The notes: generated from the sequence alone by a model not told the origin. A stretch of DNA of 64,000 bases from Yoonia sp. GPGPB17 (GCF_037892195.1 NZ_JATACI010000002.1:496001-560000), one strand, 5' to 3'; positions 1-9,553 are shown, counted from the first letter of the stretch. Translations and numbers: made by a program.

Positions 1-493
1 CATCATCCCACAGTGTTTCATTGAGCAATGCACGCACAGTAGCCGCACCATGTACCGCGGCTGCCCCAAACGGATTTTCGAGGTTTGCGTTGTCAGGGCC
101 ATAGAACTGGGACAAGGCGATGGATCGCACACCCTGCAGTGCCCCTTCGATGCAAGCCCCGATCGTGCCTGAGTAAAGCGTATTCTCGGCGGCGTTATTG
201 CCCCGGTTCACGCCCGAGAGGATCAGATCCGGCGGATTGTCTTTGAGCACATCATAGAGCCCCGCAATCACGCAATCCGCCGGTGATCCCTCAGCGGCAA
301 ATCGGCGTGGGCCCAATTCGGCAATCATGGTGGGGTGGGTATAGCTGATGCAGTGTCCGACACCCGACTGTTCAAAGGCTGGGGCGACGGTCCAGACCTC
401 ACCGTCAGGACCTGCGATCTCTTGCGCTATGTCGGTCAGGACGCGCAGACCGGGGGCGTTGATGCCGTCGTCATTGGTGATCAGAATACGCAT
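1..493 (-). CDS. surE: 5'/3'-nucleotidase SurE (3' end beyond window)
   Basis: Survival protein SurE, a metal-dependent nucleoside monophosphatase. The start is the ATG at 493-491, and 164 of an expected roughly 250-260 residues lie in the window. The translation opens with [15 protein letters not shown], whose Asp-Asp pair is the metal-binding signature of the family. It continues with the conserved Ser/Gly segment [10 protein letters not shown] and the SGVNRGNN loop that supplies the metal-binding Asn. It lies downstream of the SDR gene on the same strand with an 87-bp gap, so the two may be co-transcribed. The C-terminal oligomerisation arm is not visible. Confidence 0.95.
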   Translation of the reverse strand, partial: MRILITNDDGINAPGLRVLTDIAQEIAGPDGEVWTVAPAFEQSGVGHCISYTHPTMIAELGPRRFAAEGSPADCVIAGLYDVLKDNPPDLILSGVNRGNNAAENTLYSGTIGACIEGALQGVRSIALSQFYGPDNANLENPFGAAAVHGAATVRALLNETLWDD

Positions 494-579
494 GCCGCTG
501 CCCCTTTATCCATAGGTTGTTCCTATGCGCTGACGCGATGGGCGGCAAGTCGGACGGTGCTACGTGCAATCAGACGGCG

Positions 580-1221
580 CTAGCCGAGGATCATTGGCAA
601 CAGTCGTGCCGCTTCCGCTTCAGGTGCGGCCAGTGCGGCGCGGTCTTCCCCAGGGTAGAAACGGGCCCGTGTGGCCGTGGGCATCGGCAGCGGCGTCAGG
701 ATTTGCACTTTTGGTCCGGTTTTAGCACTTTCTGCGGCCCAGCTGCGGGCCAAAGCGATTTGCGCAGCTTTCGTGGCCCCGTATGCGCCAAAGAACTGAT
801 CACCGCCGCGTGGATCATCAAAAAAGACTGCTTTGCCGCTTTGGCCCAGTAGTGGGCTGACATAGGCGATCAGGCGTGATGTGGCCTCAATGTTTACTTC
901 CATGGATTTGGCAAGGTCCTTGGACCCGATGTGTCCTGCGGGTGCAAGGGGTGCTGTGTGGATCGCCGTGTGCAACCACAGATCAAGGCTGCCCCACCGG
1001 TCATAAATGCCCCGGCATAATTGCTGCATTGCCTCATCCACGCTGATGTCCATGGGGGCAAGCGTGGCTTGCCCGCCAGCCGCTTTGATGGCGTCGTCCA
1101 GCTCTTCCAATGCGCCAACGGTTTTGCTGACAGCAATGATGTGGTGGGTTGGGGCCAGTGCATTGGCCAATGCCGCGCCAAGGCCGCGGGATGCGCCGGT
1201 GATGAGTGCAGTCTTTGTCAT
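580..1221 (-). CDS. SDR-family NAD(P)-dependent oxidoreductase
   Basis: A 213-residue short-chain dehydrogenase/reductase. I chose the ATG at 1221 because the Rossmann motif follows at once (MTKTALITGASRGLG, TGxxxGxG at residues 8-15); an upstream start at 1257 would add an unconserved 12-residue tail. The YxxxK active-site pair is visible as YGATK in the second half, preceded by a conserved Asn in the helix reading MEVNIEA. The usual NNAG motif after strand 4 is replaced by HTAIH, so the substrate cannot be guessed. It sits between a small periplasmic-type gene and surE on the same strand. Confidence 0.85.
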   Translation of the reverse strand: MTKTALITGASRGLGAALANALAPTHHIIAVSKTVGALEELDDAIKAAGGQATLAPMDISVDEAMQQLCRGIYDRWGSLDLWLHTAIHTAPLAPAGHIGSKDLAKSMEVNIEATSRLIAYVSPLLGQSGKAVFFDDPRGGDQFFGAYGATKAAQIALARSWAAESAKTGPKVQILTPLPMPTATRARFYPGEDRAALAAPEAEAARLLPMILG

Positions 1222-1260
1222 GGGCTGGGTGATGTGCCGAACAGCGCCCAAGGTCAAGCG

Positions 1261-1527
1261 CTAGCTGTGTGGCAACGCCAAGGATTGCGTGCGGCCCCAA
1301 CGATCGGTCAATAAGATCTGCGCGTCGCCAATGGCCGTGACCTGCACACCAAAGGCCGTATCGCCCACCTGCACCCGCGCAATCTGCCCACGCGACGAGC
1401 GCAGTAGGGCGGCGGTGCCATCATGGGCGTCCATCAATCCGATGACCGCGAGGCTGTTCAATTCCAGCGCATCCGACATCGTGGCATTGGTCCCGGCAAG
1501 CGCCGCGCTTTGAATCTGGTCTGACAT
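1261..1527 (-). CDS. small PilP-like hypothetical protein
   Basis: An 88-residue protein with no enzyme motif. The C-terminal 60 residues (LNSLAVIGLMDAHDG, then VQVGDTAFGVQVTAIGD, then LPHS at the end) follow the pattern of small PilP-type pilus/secretion modules: a hydrophobic strand, an 'IGv' turn, a GD...v..I.. repeat and a short basic end. The start is set at the ATG at 1527 (MSDQIQ); an in-frame extension to 1620 looks non-coding. It stops 39 bp before the SDR gene. The assignment to PilP is by pattern only. No pilus or type II secretion genes are nearby. Confidence 0.6.
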   Translation of the reverse strand: MSDQIQSAALAGTNATMSDALELNSLAVIGLMDAHDGTAALLRSSRGQIARVQVGDTAFGVQVTAIGDAQILLTDRWGRTQSLALPHS

Positions 1528-1670
1528 TTTGAAAACTGCGCCGATTTTATCGTTTGCGCGGTCTTGGCAGAGAATGCGGCAAGGCAAAAGGGGTGCGCCA
1601 TCTCTGACGCGGCGTTGCACCTCTAATTGGGCGCAATCGCGTTCACATTGGCGTCAGAATGCGCGGCAGG

Positions 1671-3127
1671 TTACTCCGCAGCCGTTTTTGCCTGAAACCC
1701 CTGATCGATCATATCGGATGGCGCGACGGGGTATTCGCCCGAGAAACAGGCATCGCAATAGGCAGGTGCGTTGGGGTCGCGCCCAGATGCTTCGCCCACG
1801 GCACGATAGAGCCCGTTGAGCGAGATGAACTTGAGGCTATCAACGCCCAAGTGATCGCGCATCTGTTCCTCGGTCATGGTCGCGGCAAGCAGTTTTTCGC
1901 GCTGCGGCGTATCGACACCATAGAAGCAGGGCCATGAGGTTGGTGGGGAGGCGATGCGGAAATGTACCTCGGCTGCACCGGCATCAAGGATCATCTCCTT
2001 GATCTTGCGGCTGGTGGTGCCCCGCACAACGCTATCGTCCACAAGGATCACCCGTTTGCCTTTGATCAGCGCCCGGTTGACGTTGAGTTTTAGGCGTACA
2101 CCCATGTTGCGGATGCTCTCGGTCGGCTCGATGAAGGTGCGGCCCATGTACTGGTTGCGGATGATCCCCATTGCATAAGGGATACCCGATTGCAGTGAAT
2201 AGCCAATTGCCGCTGGCGTGCCACTGTCAGGGACCGGACAAACCAGATCAGCATCAACCGGGTTTTCCTTTGCCAATTCGCGCCCGATGTTTTCGCGGGT
2301 CTCATAGACGGACCGGCCGCCTAAGATACTGTCTGGGCGGCTGAAATAGACGTGTTCAAAGATGCAAAAGCGCGCCCGGTTGGGGCGGAAGGGGAAGTGG
2401 CTCTCAACCCCTTTTTCGGTCACGACAACCATTTCTCCGGGCTCAATCTCGCGTATGAATTCGGCCCCTATGATATCCAGTGCACAGGTTTCCGACGCGA
2501 GCGCCCAGCCATCGCCAATCTTGCCCAGCACCAGCGGGCGCACGCCTAGCGGATCGCGGCAGCCGATCAACTTGGTGCGGGTCATGGCGACGATAGAGAA
2601 CGCGCCTTCGACCTTGCGCAGCGCCTCTTCCATGCGATCAGGGATTGTGCGGCCCATCGAACGCGCCATCAGGTGAATGATGCATTCGCTGTCCGACGAG
2701 CTTTGGAAAATCGAGCCACGCTCGATCAACTCGCGCCGCAGCGACAGGGCGTTGGTGATATTGCCGTTGTGGGCGATCGCCGCACCGCCCATGGCAAACT
2801 CGCCAAAAAACGGCTGCACATCGCGCATCGCTGTTTGGCCCTTGGACCCCGCTGTCGAGTACCGCACATGTCCGATGCCAATTGTGCCGGGCAGACGTTC
2901 CATCATCGCGGTTGAGGTAAAGTTATCACGTACCAACCCCATACGACGCTGTTGGTTAAATCCGGTCTCGGGGTCGTGGGTCACAATGCCGCCTGCTTCT
3001 TGCCCGCGGTGTTGCAGGGCGTGCAGGCCAAGGGCGACAAAGTTTGATGCGTCAGTTACGCCGACAACGCCAAAGACGCCACATTCCTCCCGCAGTTTAT
3101 CATCGTCAAAGGGATGGGCGGGGGCAT
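1671..3127 (-). CDS. purF: amidophosphoribosyltransferase PurF; start region disrupted
   Basis: First committed enzyme of de novo purine synthesis, transferring glutamine-derived ammonia to PRPP. The N-terminal glutaminase domain begins with the nucleophile motif ECGVFG (about 3070) and QHRGQEAGG. The PRTase domain carries the PRPP loop VILVDDSVVRGTTS. The first ATG in this frame is at 2984, which would delete the catalytic Cys, so the real start lies upstream. The frame is open back to a stop at 3161-3159 but contains no ATG, GTG or TTG. An ATG at 3127-3125 lies one base out of frame, followed by a run of five C on the coding strand. A sixth C would give MPPAHPFDDD joined to the PurF frame. 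I therefore set the start at 3127 and infer a one-base loss. Expression would be independent of cvpA, given the terminator at 3270-3301. Confidence 0.9.
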
Positions 3128-3173
3128 CGCAGTGGACAAGGGGGCAGCTCCGAATCCGTTAGATTTGTCGTGC

Positions 3174-3188
3174 CCCTCTCTTAGAGGG
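3174..3188. other. short perfect hairpin in purF leader
   Basis: CCCTCT-CTT-AGAGGG, a 6-bp perfect stem with a 3-base loop, lies 47 bp upstream of the purF ATG at 3127. It has no T-tract on either side and is too short to assign. It could be a leader structure or an operator. Confidence 0.35.
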
Positions 3189-3269
3189 TCAGGGGCGATC
3201 TGTCACGAAACGATCATACTTCTGTGCTGGGAAAGACTGTTTCTGGGCATGCCGCGCGGATTTGAGCCA

Positions 3270-3301
3270 AAAAAGAGCCGCCGTGCTTTCGCCCGGCGGC
3301 C
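3270..3301 (-). terminator. rho-independent terminator after cvpA
   Basis: Read on the minus strand, the stem GCCGCCG / CGGCGGC (7 bp, loop of about 10) is followed by TCTTTTTT. It lies 23 bp beyond the cvpA stop and separates the alr-pqiA-radA-cvpA unit from purF. Confidence 0.8.
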
Positions 3302-3324
3302 CGATTTAAGCGCGGATCAGTAAC

Positions 3325-3888
3325 TTACTGTGCCGGTGCACCACAGGTGCCGACCAATTGCTGGTACTGCTCGGTGATCCAGCCCAAAGCTTGCTCGGGG
3401 TTCTGCTCTTCGATCTGACCGGTCAGCTGTGCAAAGACCTCGGCTGAGCGGCTGTCGTCTACCATCGCGAATTCCTGCGCGGCAAAGATCGTGTCGTAAA
3501 CAAAGAACGCCACTGCCACCAAGAGGATGCCCCGCAGTACGCCAAAGAAGAAGCCAAGCCCCTGATCAATGCCGCCCAGGGCAGAGCGCTGGATGACGCT
3601 GGAAAAGAGCGGGGTGAAGATGGAAACCACTATAAGCGCCACCGCGAATACGGCTGCAAATGCGGCGATGATCGCCAATTCGCAGCTGTCGCCAATAAAA
3701 TCCCCGATGATCGGGATTTGACGCACCAGCGGCTCAACCTGATCGGCAAATATGAAAGCAATGATCGTTGCACCGATCCAGCCGACGATAGCCATCGCTT
3801 CGCGCACAAAGCCCCGGCTGTAGGCCAATACGCCTGACAGCAAGATGATGATTGCGACGCCAGCGTCGACGAGTGTGAAACCTTCCAT
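3325..3888 (-). CDS. cvpA: CvpA family membrane protein
   Basis: A 187-residue inner-membrane protein of the colicin-V-production family. Four hydrophobic segments are visible, at about residues 7-25, 30-48, 65-92 and 103-127. The family features SRGFVREA after the first segment and GGIDQGLGFFFG before the last are present. It stops 23 bp before the terminator and starts 22 bp after radA, consistent with one transcript. Its role is not settled in this group; elsewhere the family is needed for colicin V export and envelope homeostasis, and it commonly neighbours purF, as here. Confidence 0.92.
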   Translation of the reverse strand: MEGFTLVDAGVAIIILLSGVLAYSRGFVREAMAIVGWIGATIIAFIFADQVEPLVRQIPIIGDFIGDSCELAIIAAFAAVFAVALIVVSIFTPLFSSVIQRSALGGIDQGLGFFFGVLRGILLVAVAFFVYDTIFAAQEFAMVDDSRSAEVFAQLTGQIEEQNPEQALGWITEQYQQLVGTCGAPAQ

Positions 3889-3910
3889 GGTCCGTCTCCT
3901 GCGATTGACG

Positions 3911-5275
3911 CTACCGTGCGCCGAATACCTCTTCTACAAAACCAGCCAGGTCGGTGGCATGCCGCAGACCCAAGCCCTCCACACTGGGCTGTTTGGCCTG
4001 CTGTGGGAGTATCGCAGTTGTAAAACCAAGTTTTTGCGCCTCTTTCAATCTATTTTCGGATTGAACGACGGGACGTAGCGCGCCGGACAAACTGATTTCG
4101 CCAAAAACAACAGCCTCGGCGGGCAGGGCCGCATCTTCGCGTGCCGAGACCAAAGCAGCCGCGACAGCAAGGTCTGCGCCGGGCTCAGAGATGCGCAAAC
4201 CCCCTGCTACGTTGAGGTAAACGTCCAATCCGGTAAAGGCGACACCACAGCGGGATTCGAGGACGGCGAGGATCATCGCGAGCCGCCCACCGTCCCATCC
4301 GACGACGGATCGGCGCGGTTGGCTGTGTGGCGAAGGTGCCACAAGTGCCTGTATCTCGCACAGCATGGGCCGCGAGCCTTCGATGCCCGCGAAGACGACG
4401 GAACCGGGGGCAGGGGTGCCGCGTTCGGACAGGAAGAGGGCGGATGGATTCTTCACTTCGGCCAGCCCTTTGCCGGTCATTTCGAAGACGCCGATCTCAT
4501 CAGCAGGTCCAAAACGGTTCTTGACCGCGCGCAAAATGCGGAACTGATGGCCGCGCTCGCCTTCGAAATAAAGCACCGTGTCGACCATATGTTCGACCAC
4601 GCGGGGCCCCGCGATGGCGCCTTCCTTGGTGACATGTCCAACCATGATCACGGCCATGCCGTTGCGTTTGGCGAATGTCGTTAACTCATGCGCGGATGAT
4701 CGCACCTGTGATACACTGCCGGGTGCGCTATCGACATTGTCGGCCCACATGGTTTGGATGGAGTCGATGATCGCAAGATCAGGCTTTTCGGCTTCAAGCG
4801 TTGTCAGAATATCGCGCAGATTGGTTTCCGAGGCGAGCATGACAGGGCTTTTCTCAAGCCCTAGACGGCGCGCGCGCATCTGCACCTGCGCGTTCGACTC
4901 TTCGCCGGAAATATAAATGACTTTCAGACCATTACGGGCAAATCTTGCAGCGGCTTGCAGCAGTAAGGTGGACTTGCCGATGCCCGGATCACCACCCACC
5001 AAAAGGGCGGATGCCTTGACCAGACCGCCGCCCAGAACACGATCCAACTCGCCAACACCGGCTTCGGTTCTTGGCGGTTCTTGCTCTTGCGTATCGAGAT
5101 CGGTGAGCGGGATCGCCTTGCCGCGGATTGCCCCAAGCGATTTACCCTTGGGCCCGCTGGATAGCGCTTTGGATTCGCTGATGGTGTTCCACGCCCCGCA
5201 GCCATCGCATTGCCCCGACCATTTGCGAAAGGATGCACCGCATGCCGAGCAGGAGAAGGAAAAATCTTTGGCCAT
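3911..5275 (-). CDS. radA: DNA repair protein RadA
   Basis: A 454-residue RecA-family ATPase that promotes branch migration and recombination intermediate processing. The N-terminal C4 zinc finger reads CSACGASF...CDGC (residues about 8-26). The Walker A is GDPGIGKST, the RadA-specific motif is KNRFGPADEIG, and the C-terminal half is Lon-like. The ATG at 5275 (MAKDFSF) has AAGGTG just upstream on the coding strand; an upstream TTG at 5293 is less likely. It follows the pqiA-like gene by 42 bp and is followed by cvpA after 22 bp. Confidence 0.97.
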   Translation of the reverse strand: MAKDFSFSCSACGASFRKWSGQCDGCGAWNTISESKALSSGPKGKSLGAIRGKAIPLTDLDTQEQEPPRTEAGVGELDRVLGGGLVKASALLVGGDPGIGKSTLLLQAAARFARNGLKVIYISGEESNAQVQMRARRLGLEKSPVMLASETNLRDILTTLEAEKPDLAIIDSIQTMWADNVDSAPGSVSQVRSSAHELTTFAKRNGMAVIMVGHVTKEGAIAGPRVVEHMVDTVLYFEGERGHQFRILRAVKNRFGPADEIGVFEMTGKGLAEVKNPSALFLSERGTPAPGSVVFAGIEGSRPMLCEIQALVAPSPHSQPRRSVVGWDGGRLAMILAVLESRCGVAFTGLDVYLNVAGGLRISEPGADLAVAAALVSAREDAALPAEAVVFGEISLSGALRPVVQSENRLKEAQKLGFTTAILPQQAKQPSVEGLGLRHATDLAGFVEEVFGAR

Positions 5276-5317
5276 GTTCACCTTTTGGACCAAAAGGGAA
5301 CCCTTGGCAATGATCGG

Positions 5318-5764
5318 TTAAGTCGCGGCTTTTGACTGCGGTGTTAGTGCCGAGATGACGATGGAAGTCAGAATGCAGGCGGTGAACAAATATAGCCCCC
5401 AGCCGGTTTCGACCTTGCCAACGCCCACCCCTTTGAAAACAACAATGTAGAGGGCAATAAGGAAGACATCCGCCATTGCCAGCTTACCGATCCATGACAG
5501 GACGGGTAGCGTCTTGTCCTTGAGCAGATTGAAATGCACCAACGCCAGACCAATGGTTTTGAGATAGGGCGCAAACAATGCAAAGGCGGTGACAAGTAGC
5601 GCGAGTGCGACGTCACTGTCCCACAATGCCTGCATTCCTGAGATCACACTGATTTCACTGAGGCCAAAAATGGGCAGCAAACCTGCACGCATGAGCGGAG
5701 CAAACCAAGCAATAGGGAACAGGATCAGAAGGGCAAGATTAGCGACACGCAGAACATTGAACAT
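5318..5764 (-). CDS. paraquat-inducible protein A-like membrane protein
   Basis: A 148-residue protein with four predicted membrane segments (about residues 5-24, 48-70, 88-110 and 119-140). It resembles half of a PqiA module (FPIAWFAPLM, GLALVHFNLLKD, LSWIGKLAMADVFLIAL). In full PqiA two such modules form the inner-membrane part of the PqiABC lipid-transport system; here only one module is present and no pqiB is nearby. It lies between alr and radA on the same strand (57- and 42-bp gaps). Confidence 0.8.
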   Translation of the reverse strand: MFNVLRVANLALLILFPIAWFAPLMRAGLLPIFGLSEISVISGMQALWDSDVALALLVTAFALFAPYLKTIGLALVHFNLLKDKTLPVLSWIGKLAMADVFLIALYIVVFKGVGVGKVETGWGLYLFTACILTSIVISALTPQSKAAT

Positions 5765-5821
5765 AAGAAACCTATTTAAATTCTTGTGTTTAGATAGGAA
5801 AGCTCAAGCTGCGTAACAAGC

Positions 5822-6858
5822 CTATTTGCCAAAAGTCTTGCGATTGTAGCGGGCACCAAGCTGTGTCAACACCTCATATCCAATCGTATTCGCAACCCGT
5901 GCGAGGTCGTCAACACCCTGCTGTGGGCCAATCAACGTCAGCTTTTTGGGGGTCTCGCCCACATCTGTCACATCAATTGTCAACAAGTCCATCGACACGC
6001 GTCCAACCAATGGGCAGGGCGTGTCGCCATGATAGAGTGTGGCCTTATCCGACAAGATCCGCATGATGCCGTCCGCATAGTGGCTGAGACCGTTGCGATC
6101 CGCGAATTCCGGGTCGCTTGCCATGCGTTGCCATACCCCACAACTTCGCCCTCAGCGACATCACGCACCTGCACAACCGGCAGGTCGAGTTCGATCACAG
6201 GGCTTGCTTCAGCAAAGGGCAACCCGCCATACAGGCCAATGCCGGGGCGGGTGAGGTCAAAGTGATACTCCGGGCCAAGCAAGATGCCACCTGTTGCAGC
6301 CAGCGAGCGTGGCACCAGAATGCCATCGGTCATCTTCTTGAATTGAGCAAGCTGGTAGGGGTTCATCGGGTGATCCGGTTCATCCGCGCAGGCCAGGTGC
6401 GACATTACCAGACGGGGCTTTTGCGCCAAGGCCAGTTCCGCCACAGCCGCCCACTCCTGAATCTCCATCCCCAGACGGTTCATACCGGTATCAAGCTGGA
6501 TGCCGAACGGATGGCCGGGCAAGGTCTCAAGATGATGGGTTAACTGTTCGACCGAATTCAGCATCGGCGTCAGACCCAATTCTCGGATCATGTCGGTGTC
6601 ACCGGCCATATGCCCGGAAAACACGCAAATCTCTGGCTTTGGTCCCAGTTCTTCACGGATTGCGGCTGCCTCTTCGGTTACAGCCACAAAGAACTGGCGC
6701 ACCCCGGCCTTGAACAGGGCCTTGGCGACATTCGCCGCCCCCAACCCATAGCCATTCGCCTTGACCACAGCAGCGGTTTTGCAGTCGGTCATGCCATCCA
6801 ATGCGCGCCAGTTGGCGACTACGGCATCAAGGTCAATGATCAGGCGTCCAGTGCTCAT
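5822..6858 (-). pseudogene. alr: alanine racemase Alr, frameshifted
   Basis: PLP-dependent interconversion of L- and D-alanine for peptidoglycan. The N-terminal part reads from the ATG at 6858 ([24 protein letters not shown]) and carries the PLP-lysine motif [12 protein letters not shown]. It stays in frame to TVSA at about 6084. The remaining 86 codons (YADGIMR..., [12 protein letters not shown]) are in another frame and run to the stop at 5822. One missing base at about 6079-6083 would join them into a normal-length enzyme of about 345 residues. The break falls just before the Tyr of the YADG motif, the second catalytic residue. As written the product would be inactive. Since alr is usually essential unless a paralogue such as dadX exists, a sequencing indel is the first suspect. 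Confidence 0.9.
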
Positions 6859-6993
6859 AGCGACCTTTTGGCAGGGGGGATGATGCGGGGCAAGGGTTTT
6901 GCGCATACGTCGCCGGGAAGACAGGTATTCCTGCCATTTTCCTGCCACGGTTGTCGCGGTATAGTCCCGCAGAATGGGTTAGCGAGGTGCGCA

Positions 6994-8145
6994 GTGGGTA
7001 TTTTGAAGAAAGTCATTACGCAGTTGGAAACACCGCGCGATCAACGCCCGTTGGGCAGCGGGTGGTTGTCCGGTTCTCTGGCGCTGTTGGCGTCGCTGGC
7101 GGGCTTTCTGATCGTGTTGCTGCGATGGTTTCCCGAAACGCTGTCCTATCCGGAGATCGCCTTTATCCAAGACAGCGGGGTGATCACCGTTTTTCTGCGT
7201 TTTACGCTGCTGGCGGGCTATGCACTGTCGCTCCTGAGCCTCATCCTGAGCGCGCGAAAATCGCTGGGATGGACGGCATTGGCGATTTCGGTTGTGGCAT
7301 CGTTGATGGCCACCACCCAGCCGCAGATCGGATCGGACGTCCCGCAGAGTTTCTACTTCGGCCTTGATTACTTCATCATCAACGTCTTGATCGTAGGCTT
7401 CCTCTTTGTACCGCTCGAGCGGTTTTTCCCGGCGCGTGCTGAACAAACCGTGTTCCGCGCCGAGTGGCAGGAGGACATGTTCTATTACCTTGTCAGTTCC
7501 ATGCTGGTGCAGATTTTGGGGTTCATCACGCTGGCGCCATCGAACTATGTCAACGCGCAGATTCCTCTCGATGATGTGCGGATCTATATCGTTTCTCTGC
7601 CGTTCTTTGTGCAGGTGATCATCATCATGATGGCGACGGATTTTGTGCAATACTGGGTGCACCGCGCCTTTCATACCTTCCCGGTACTGTGGCGCTTTCA
7701 TTCGATCCATCATTCGACCAAAAAGATGGATTGGCTGGCCGGTGCCCGGATGCATTTTGTGGAAATCGCCGTGCTGCGCAGCCTGACGGCGGTGCCGATG
7801 TTCACGCTGGGTTTTAAGCCTGAAGCGATTCAGGCCTATCTGCTGGTGGTCTATTTCTATTCCAGTTTCATCCACGCCAATATCGGCTGGAAGCTGGGCT
7901 TTTTAGAGCGCTTCTTTGTGACGCCACGATTCCACCACTGGCATCATGGCTCGGATCGGGCAGCGATTGACATCAATTACGCCAGCCACTTCCCGGTCTA
8001 TGACTGGCTGTTTGGGACGCATCACCTACCAGAAGACGCGTGGCCGGACGCTTATGGCGTCGTCGGCGATACTGTCCCCAAGGGGTATTTGAAGCAATTT
8101 GTGCATCCATTCCTTAAGCCCAAACCCAAAGAACCGGCAGAGTAG
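6994..8145 (+). CDS. sterol desaturase / fatty acid hydroxylase family protein
   Basis: A 383-residue integral membrane di-iron enzyme. The GTG at 6994 is preceded by GAGG at the right distance; the longer open frame back to 6610 is antisense to alr and not coding. Several hydrophobic segments occupy residues about 20-130 and 160-240. The C-terminal half carries the three histidine clusters of the superfamily: HRAFH, HSIHH and HHWHH, with a further conserved HANIG. The substrate (sterol-like, carotenoid or fatty acyl) cannot be told. It is on the opposite strand to its neighbours and sits inside the usual dnaB-alr neighbourhood. Confidence 0.88.
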   Translation: MGILKKVITQLETPRDQRPLGSGWLSGSLALLASLAGFLIVLLRWFPETLSYPEIAFIQDSGVITVFLRFTLLAGYALSLLSLILSARKSLGWTALAISVVASLMATTQPQIGSDVPQSFYFGLDYFIINVLIVGFLFVPLERFFPARAEQTVFRAEWQEDMFYYLVSSMLVQILGFITLAPSNYVNAQIPLDDVRIYIVSLPFFVQVIIIMMATDFVQYWVHRAFHTFPVLWRFHSIHHSTKKMDWLAGARMHFVEIAVLRSLTAVPMFTLGFKPEAIQAYLLVVYFYSSFIHANIGWKLGFLERFFVTPRFHHWHHGSDRAAIDINYASHFPVYDWLFGTHHLPEDAWPDAYGVVGDTVPKGYLKQFVHPFLKPKPKEPAE

Positions 8146-8168
8146 GGCGGGGGCTACCCGCCCTGCAC

Positions 8169-9161
8169 TTAGCGTGCCCTTGGTAGGCCTTCGGCCGGAC
8201 GGTCAAGCACGGCCTCAACCTCAGCCATTTGGGCTGGCGTCAAAGGTCCATGTGCCAGCGCACCACACAGGTCATGCACCTGCTCGGGCGTTCTGAACCC
8301 GGGGATCGGCATTGCATTTGGCGTTCGCCCCCACAGCCACGCCAAAGCGCCCTGCGCCAGACTTCGCCCGTCTGATTTCAGGATTTCGCGCACGGCGTCC
8401 AACTGTCTCATGTAGTGGTCTGTGATCTTGCCGTCTTTGAAGTAGTCCTGCCAACCGGGGTTGTTGCCCCTGATCTCATCCTTGCTGAATTGGGTTTTGG
8501 CATCGTACTTGCCGCCCAAAACCCCCATCGCAAGTGGCGACCTTATAAGCGATAGCATGTTGGCGTTCTCCGCAGCATTCACCATGTCTGTCGCAGGGAG
8601 AAACACATTCATAGCGTGTTCAACAGCCGTAAAACCGGGATGATCGGCAAAGGCCTTCATACTATCAGGAAAATCGGTGGACCACCCATAGGCAGCTATG
8701 GTCCCATCGTCATAAAGCTTGGCTAGCATGTCGAAGGTTGGTCGGGCCTCTTCAACTGGCAACTCGTTGTTGTGGTGCAGCACCAAGTCGATCCGGTCCC
8801 GCCCAAGCCGTTTGCGTGATGCGTCGATCGTTTGCCGGATAAGTTCGGGGTCAGTGATTGGCCCGACCAACTGCTTGGTATCCGTGTTGATCTCCAGTCC
8901 TATCTTGGTGGCAATCGCGATGTCCGGGTGTGCTTTCAGGGCCTCACCCAGTACGGTCTCGGAATGCCCACAGCCATAGGCTTGGGCAGTGTCGAAATGT
9001 TTGATGCCATGCTCAAGCGCCGCGGCGATTGCCGCCTTTGAGGTGGCGTCATCGACTTCACCCCAGCCAACGGCATTCCCTTCCATGAAGAAGGGACCAC
9101 CGATAGCCCAACAGCCAAGTCCAAGGGTCGGTTTCGTTTGTACGTTTTTAAAGTCAGCCAT
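8169..9161 (-). CDS. aldo/keto reductase
   Basis: A 330-residue NAD(P)H-dependent oxidoreductase with a TIM-barrel. The catalytic tetrad residues are visible: Asp and Tyr in FDTAQAYG, Lys in ATKIG and His in VLHHNNELP. The C-terminal coenzyme-binding segment MPIPGFRTPEQV is present. Its ATG overlaps the end of the merR gene by 8 bp, indicating translational coupling, so it is the likely target of that regulator. Confidence 0.92.
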   Translation of the reverse strand: MADFKNVQTKPTLGLGCWAIGGPFFMEGNAVGWGEVDDATSKAAIAAALEHGIKHFDTAQAYGCGHSETVLGEALKAHPDIAIATKIGLEINTDTKQLVGPITDPELIRQTIDASRKRLGRDRIDLVLHHNNELPVEEARPTFDMLAKLYDDGTIAAYGWSTDFPDSMKAFADHPGFTAVEHAMNVFLPATDMVNAAENANMLSLIRSPLAMGVLGGKYDAKTQFSKDEIRGNNPGWQDYFKDGKITDHYMRQLDAVREILKSDGRSLAQGALAWLWGRTPNAMPIPGFRTPEQVHDLCGALAHGPLTPAQMAEVEAVLDRPAEGLPRAR

Positions 9162-9531
9162 CTGAGACCTCCAATGATGTGCGATACATACTGATTTTGT
9201 GATCGAGGAAATGCTTGCAGGCTTTCAATTCAGCTTCGCGGTGGGCAAGGGTGACTGCATGTCGTTCAAGAAGCCCAAGACGCAAGGCACGTTGATCAGG
9301 CGCATCGCGATCTGGCGCATGGGCCGACATCGCAAAGCGTTTGACATCATCCAGTGGCATTCCCGTGGCGCGTAGACGTTCCAGGGTGGTCAGCCAGTTC
9401 ACATCATCACCGTTAAACACCCGCCAGCCACGCGCATCCCGCCGGACGGGCGCTAACATGCCGGATTTTTCGTAGAATCGAATGGTGTCTTGGGTCAGCC
9501 CTGACCGGGCCGCAGCTTCTTTGATTCGCAT
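9154..9531 (-). CDS. MerR family transcriptional regulator
   Basis: A 125-residue regulator. The N-terminal winged helix is clear (MRIKEAAARSGLTQDTIRFY, then YEKSGML and RGWRVFNGDDV), followed by the long dimerisation helix (LERHAVTLAHREAEL) and a short effector region. No paired Cys typical of metal sensors is seen (a single Cys at about residue 104), so a small organic or redox signal is more likely than a metal. It is the first gene of a two-gene operon with the aldo/keto reductase and is preceded by a MerR-type promoter at 9554-9584. Confidence 0.9.
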   Translation of the reverse strand: MRIKEAAARSGLTQDTIRFYEKSGMLAPVRRDARGWRVFNGDDVNWLTTLERLRATGMPLDDVKRFAMSAHAPDRDAPDQRALRLGLLERHAVTLAHREAELKACKHFLDHKISMYRTSLEVSDG

Positions 9532-9553
9532 AGGATTTCCTCCGATGGCAAAC

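Noticed and set aside
6610..6993. Long open frame extending the desaturase gene upstream
   Set aside because: It is antisense to alr and encodes no family sequence; the GTG at 6994 has a ribosome site and starts the conserved protein.
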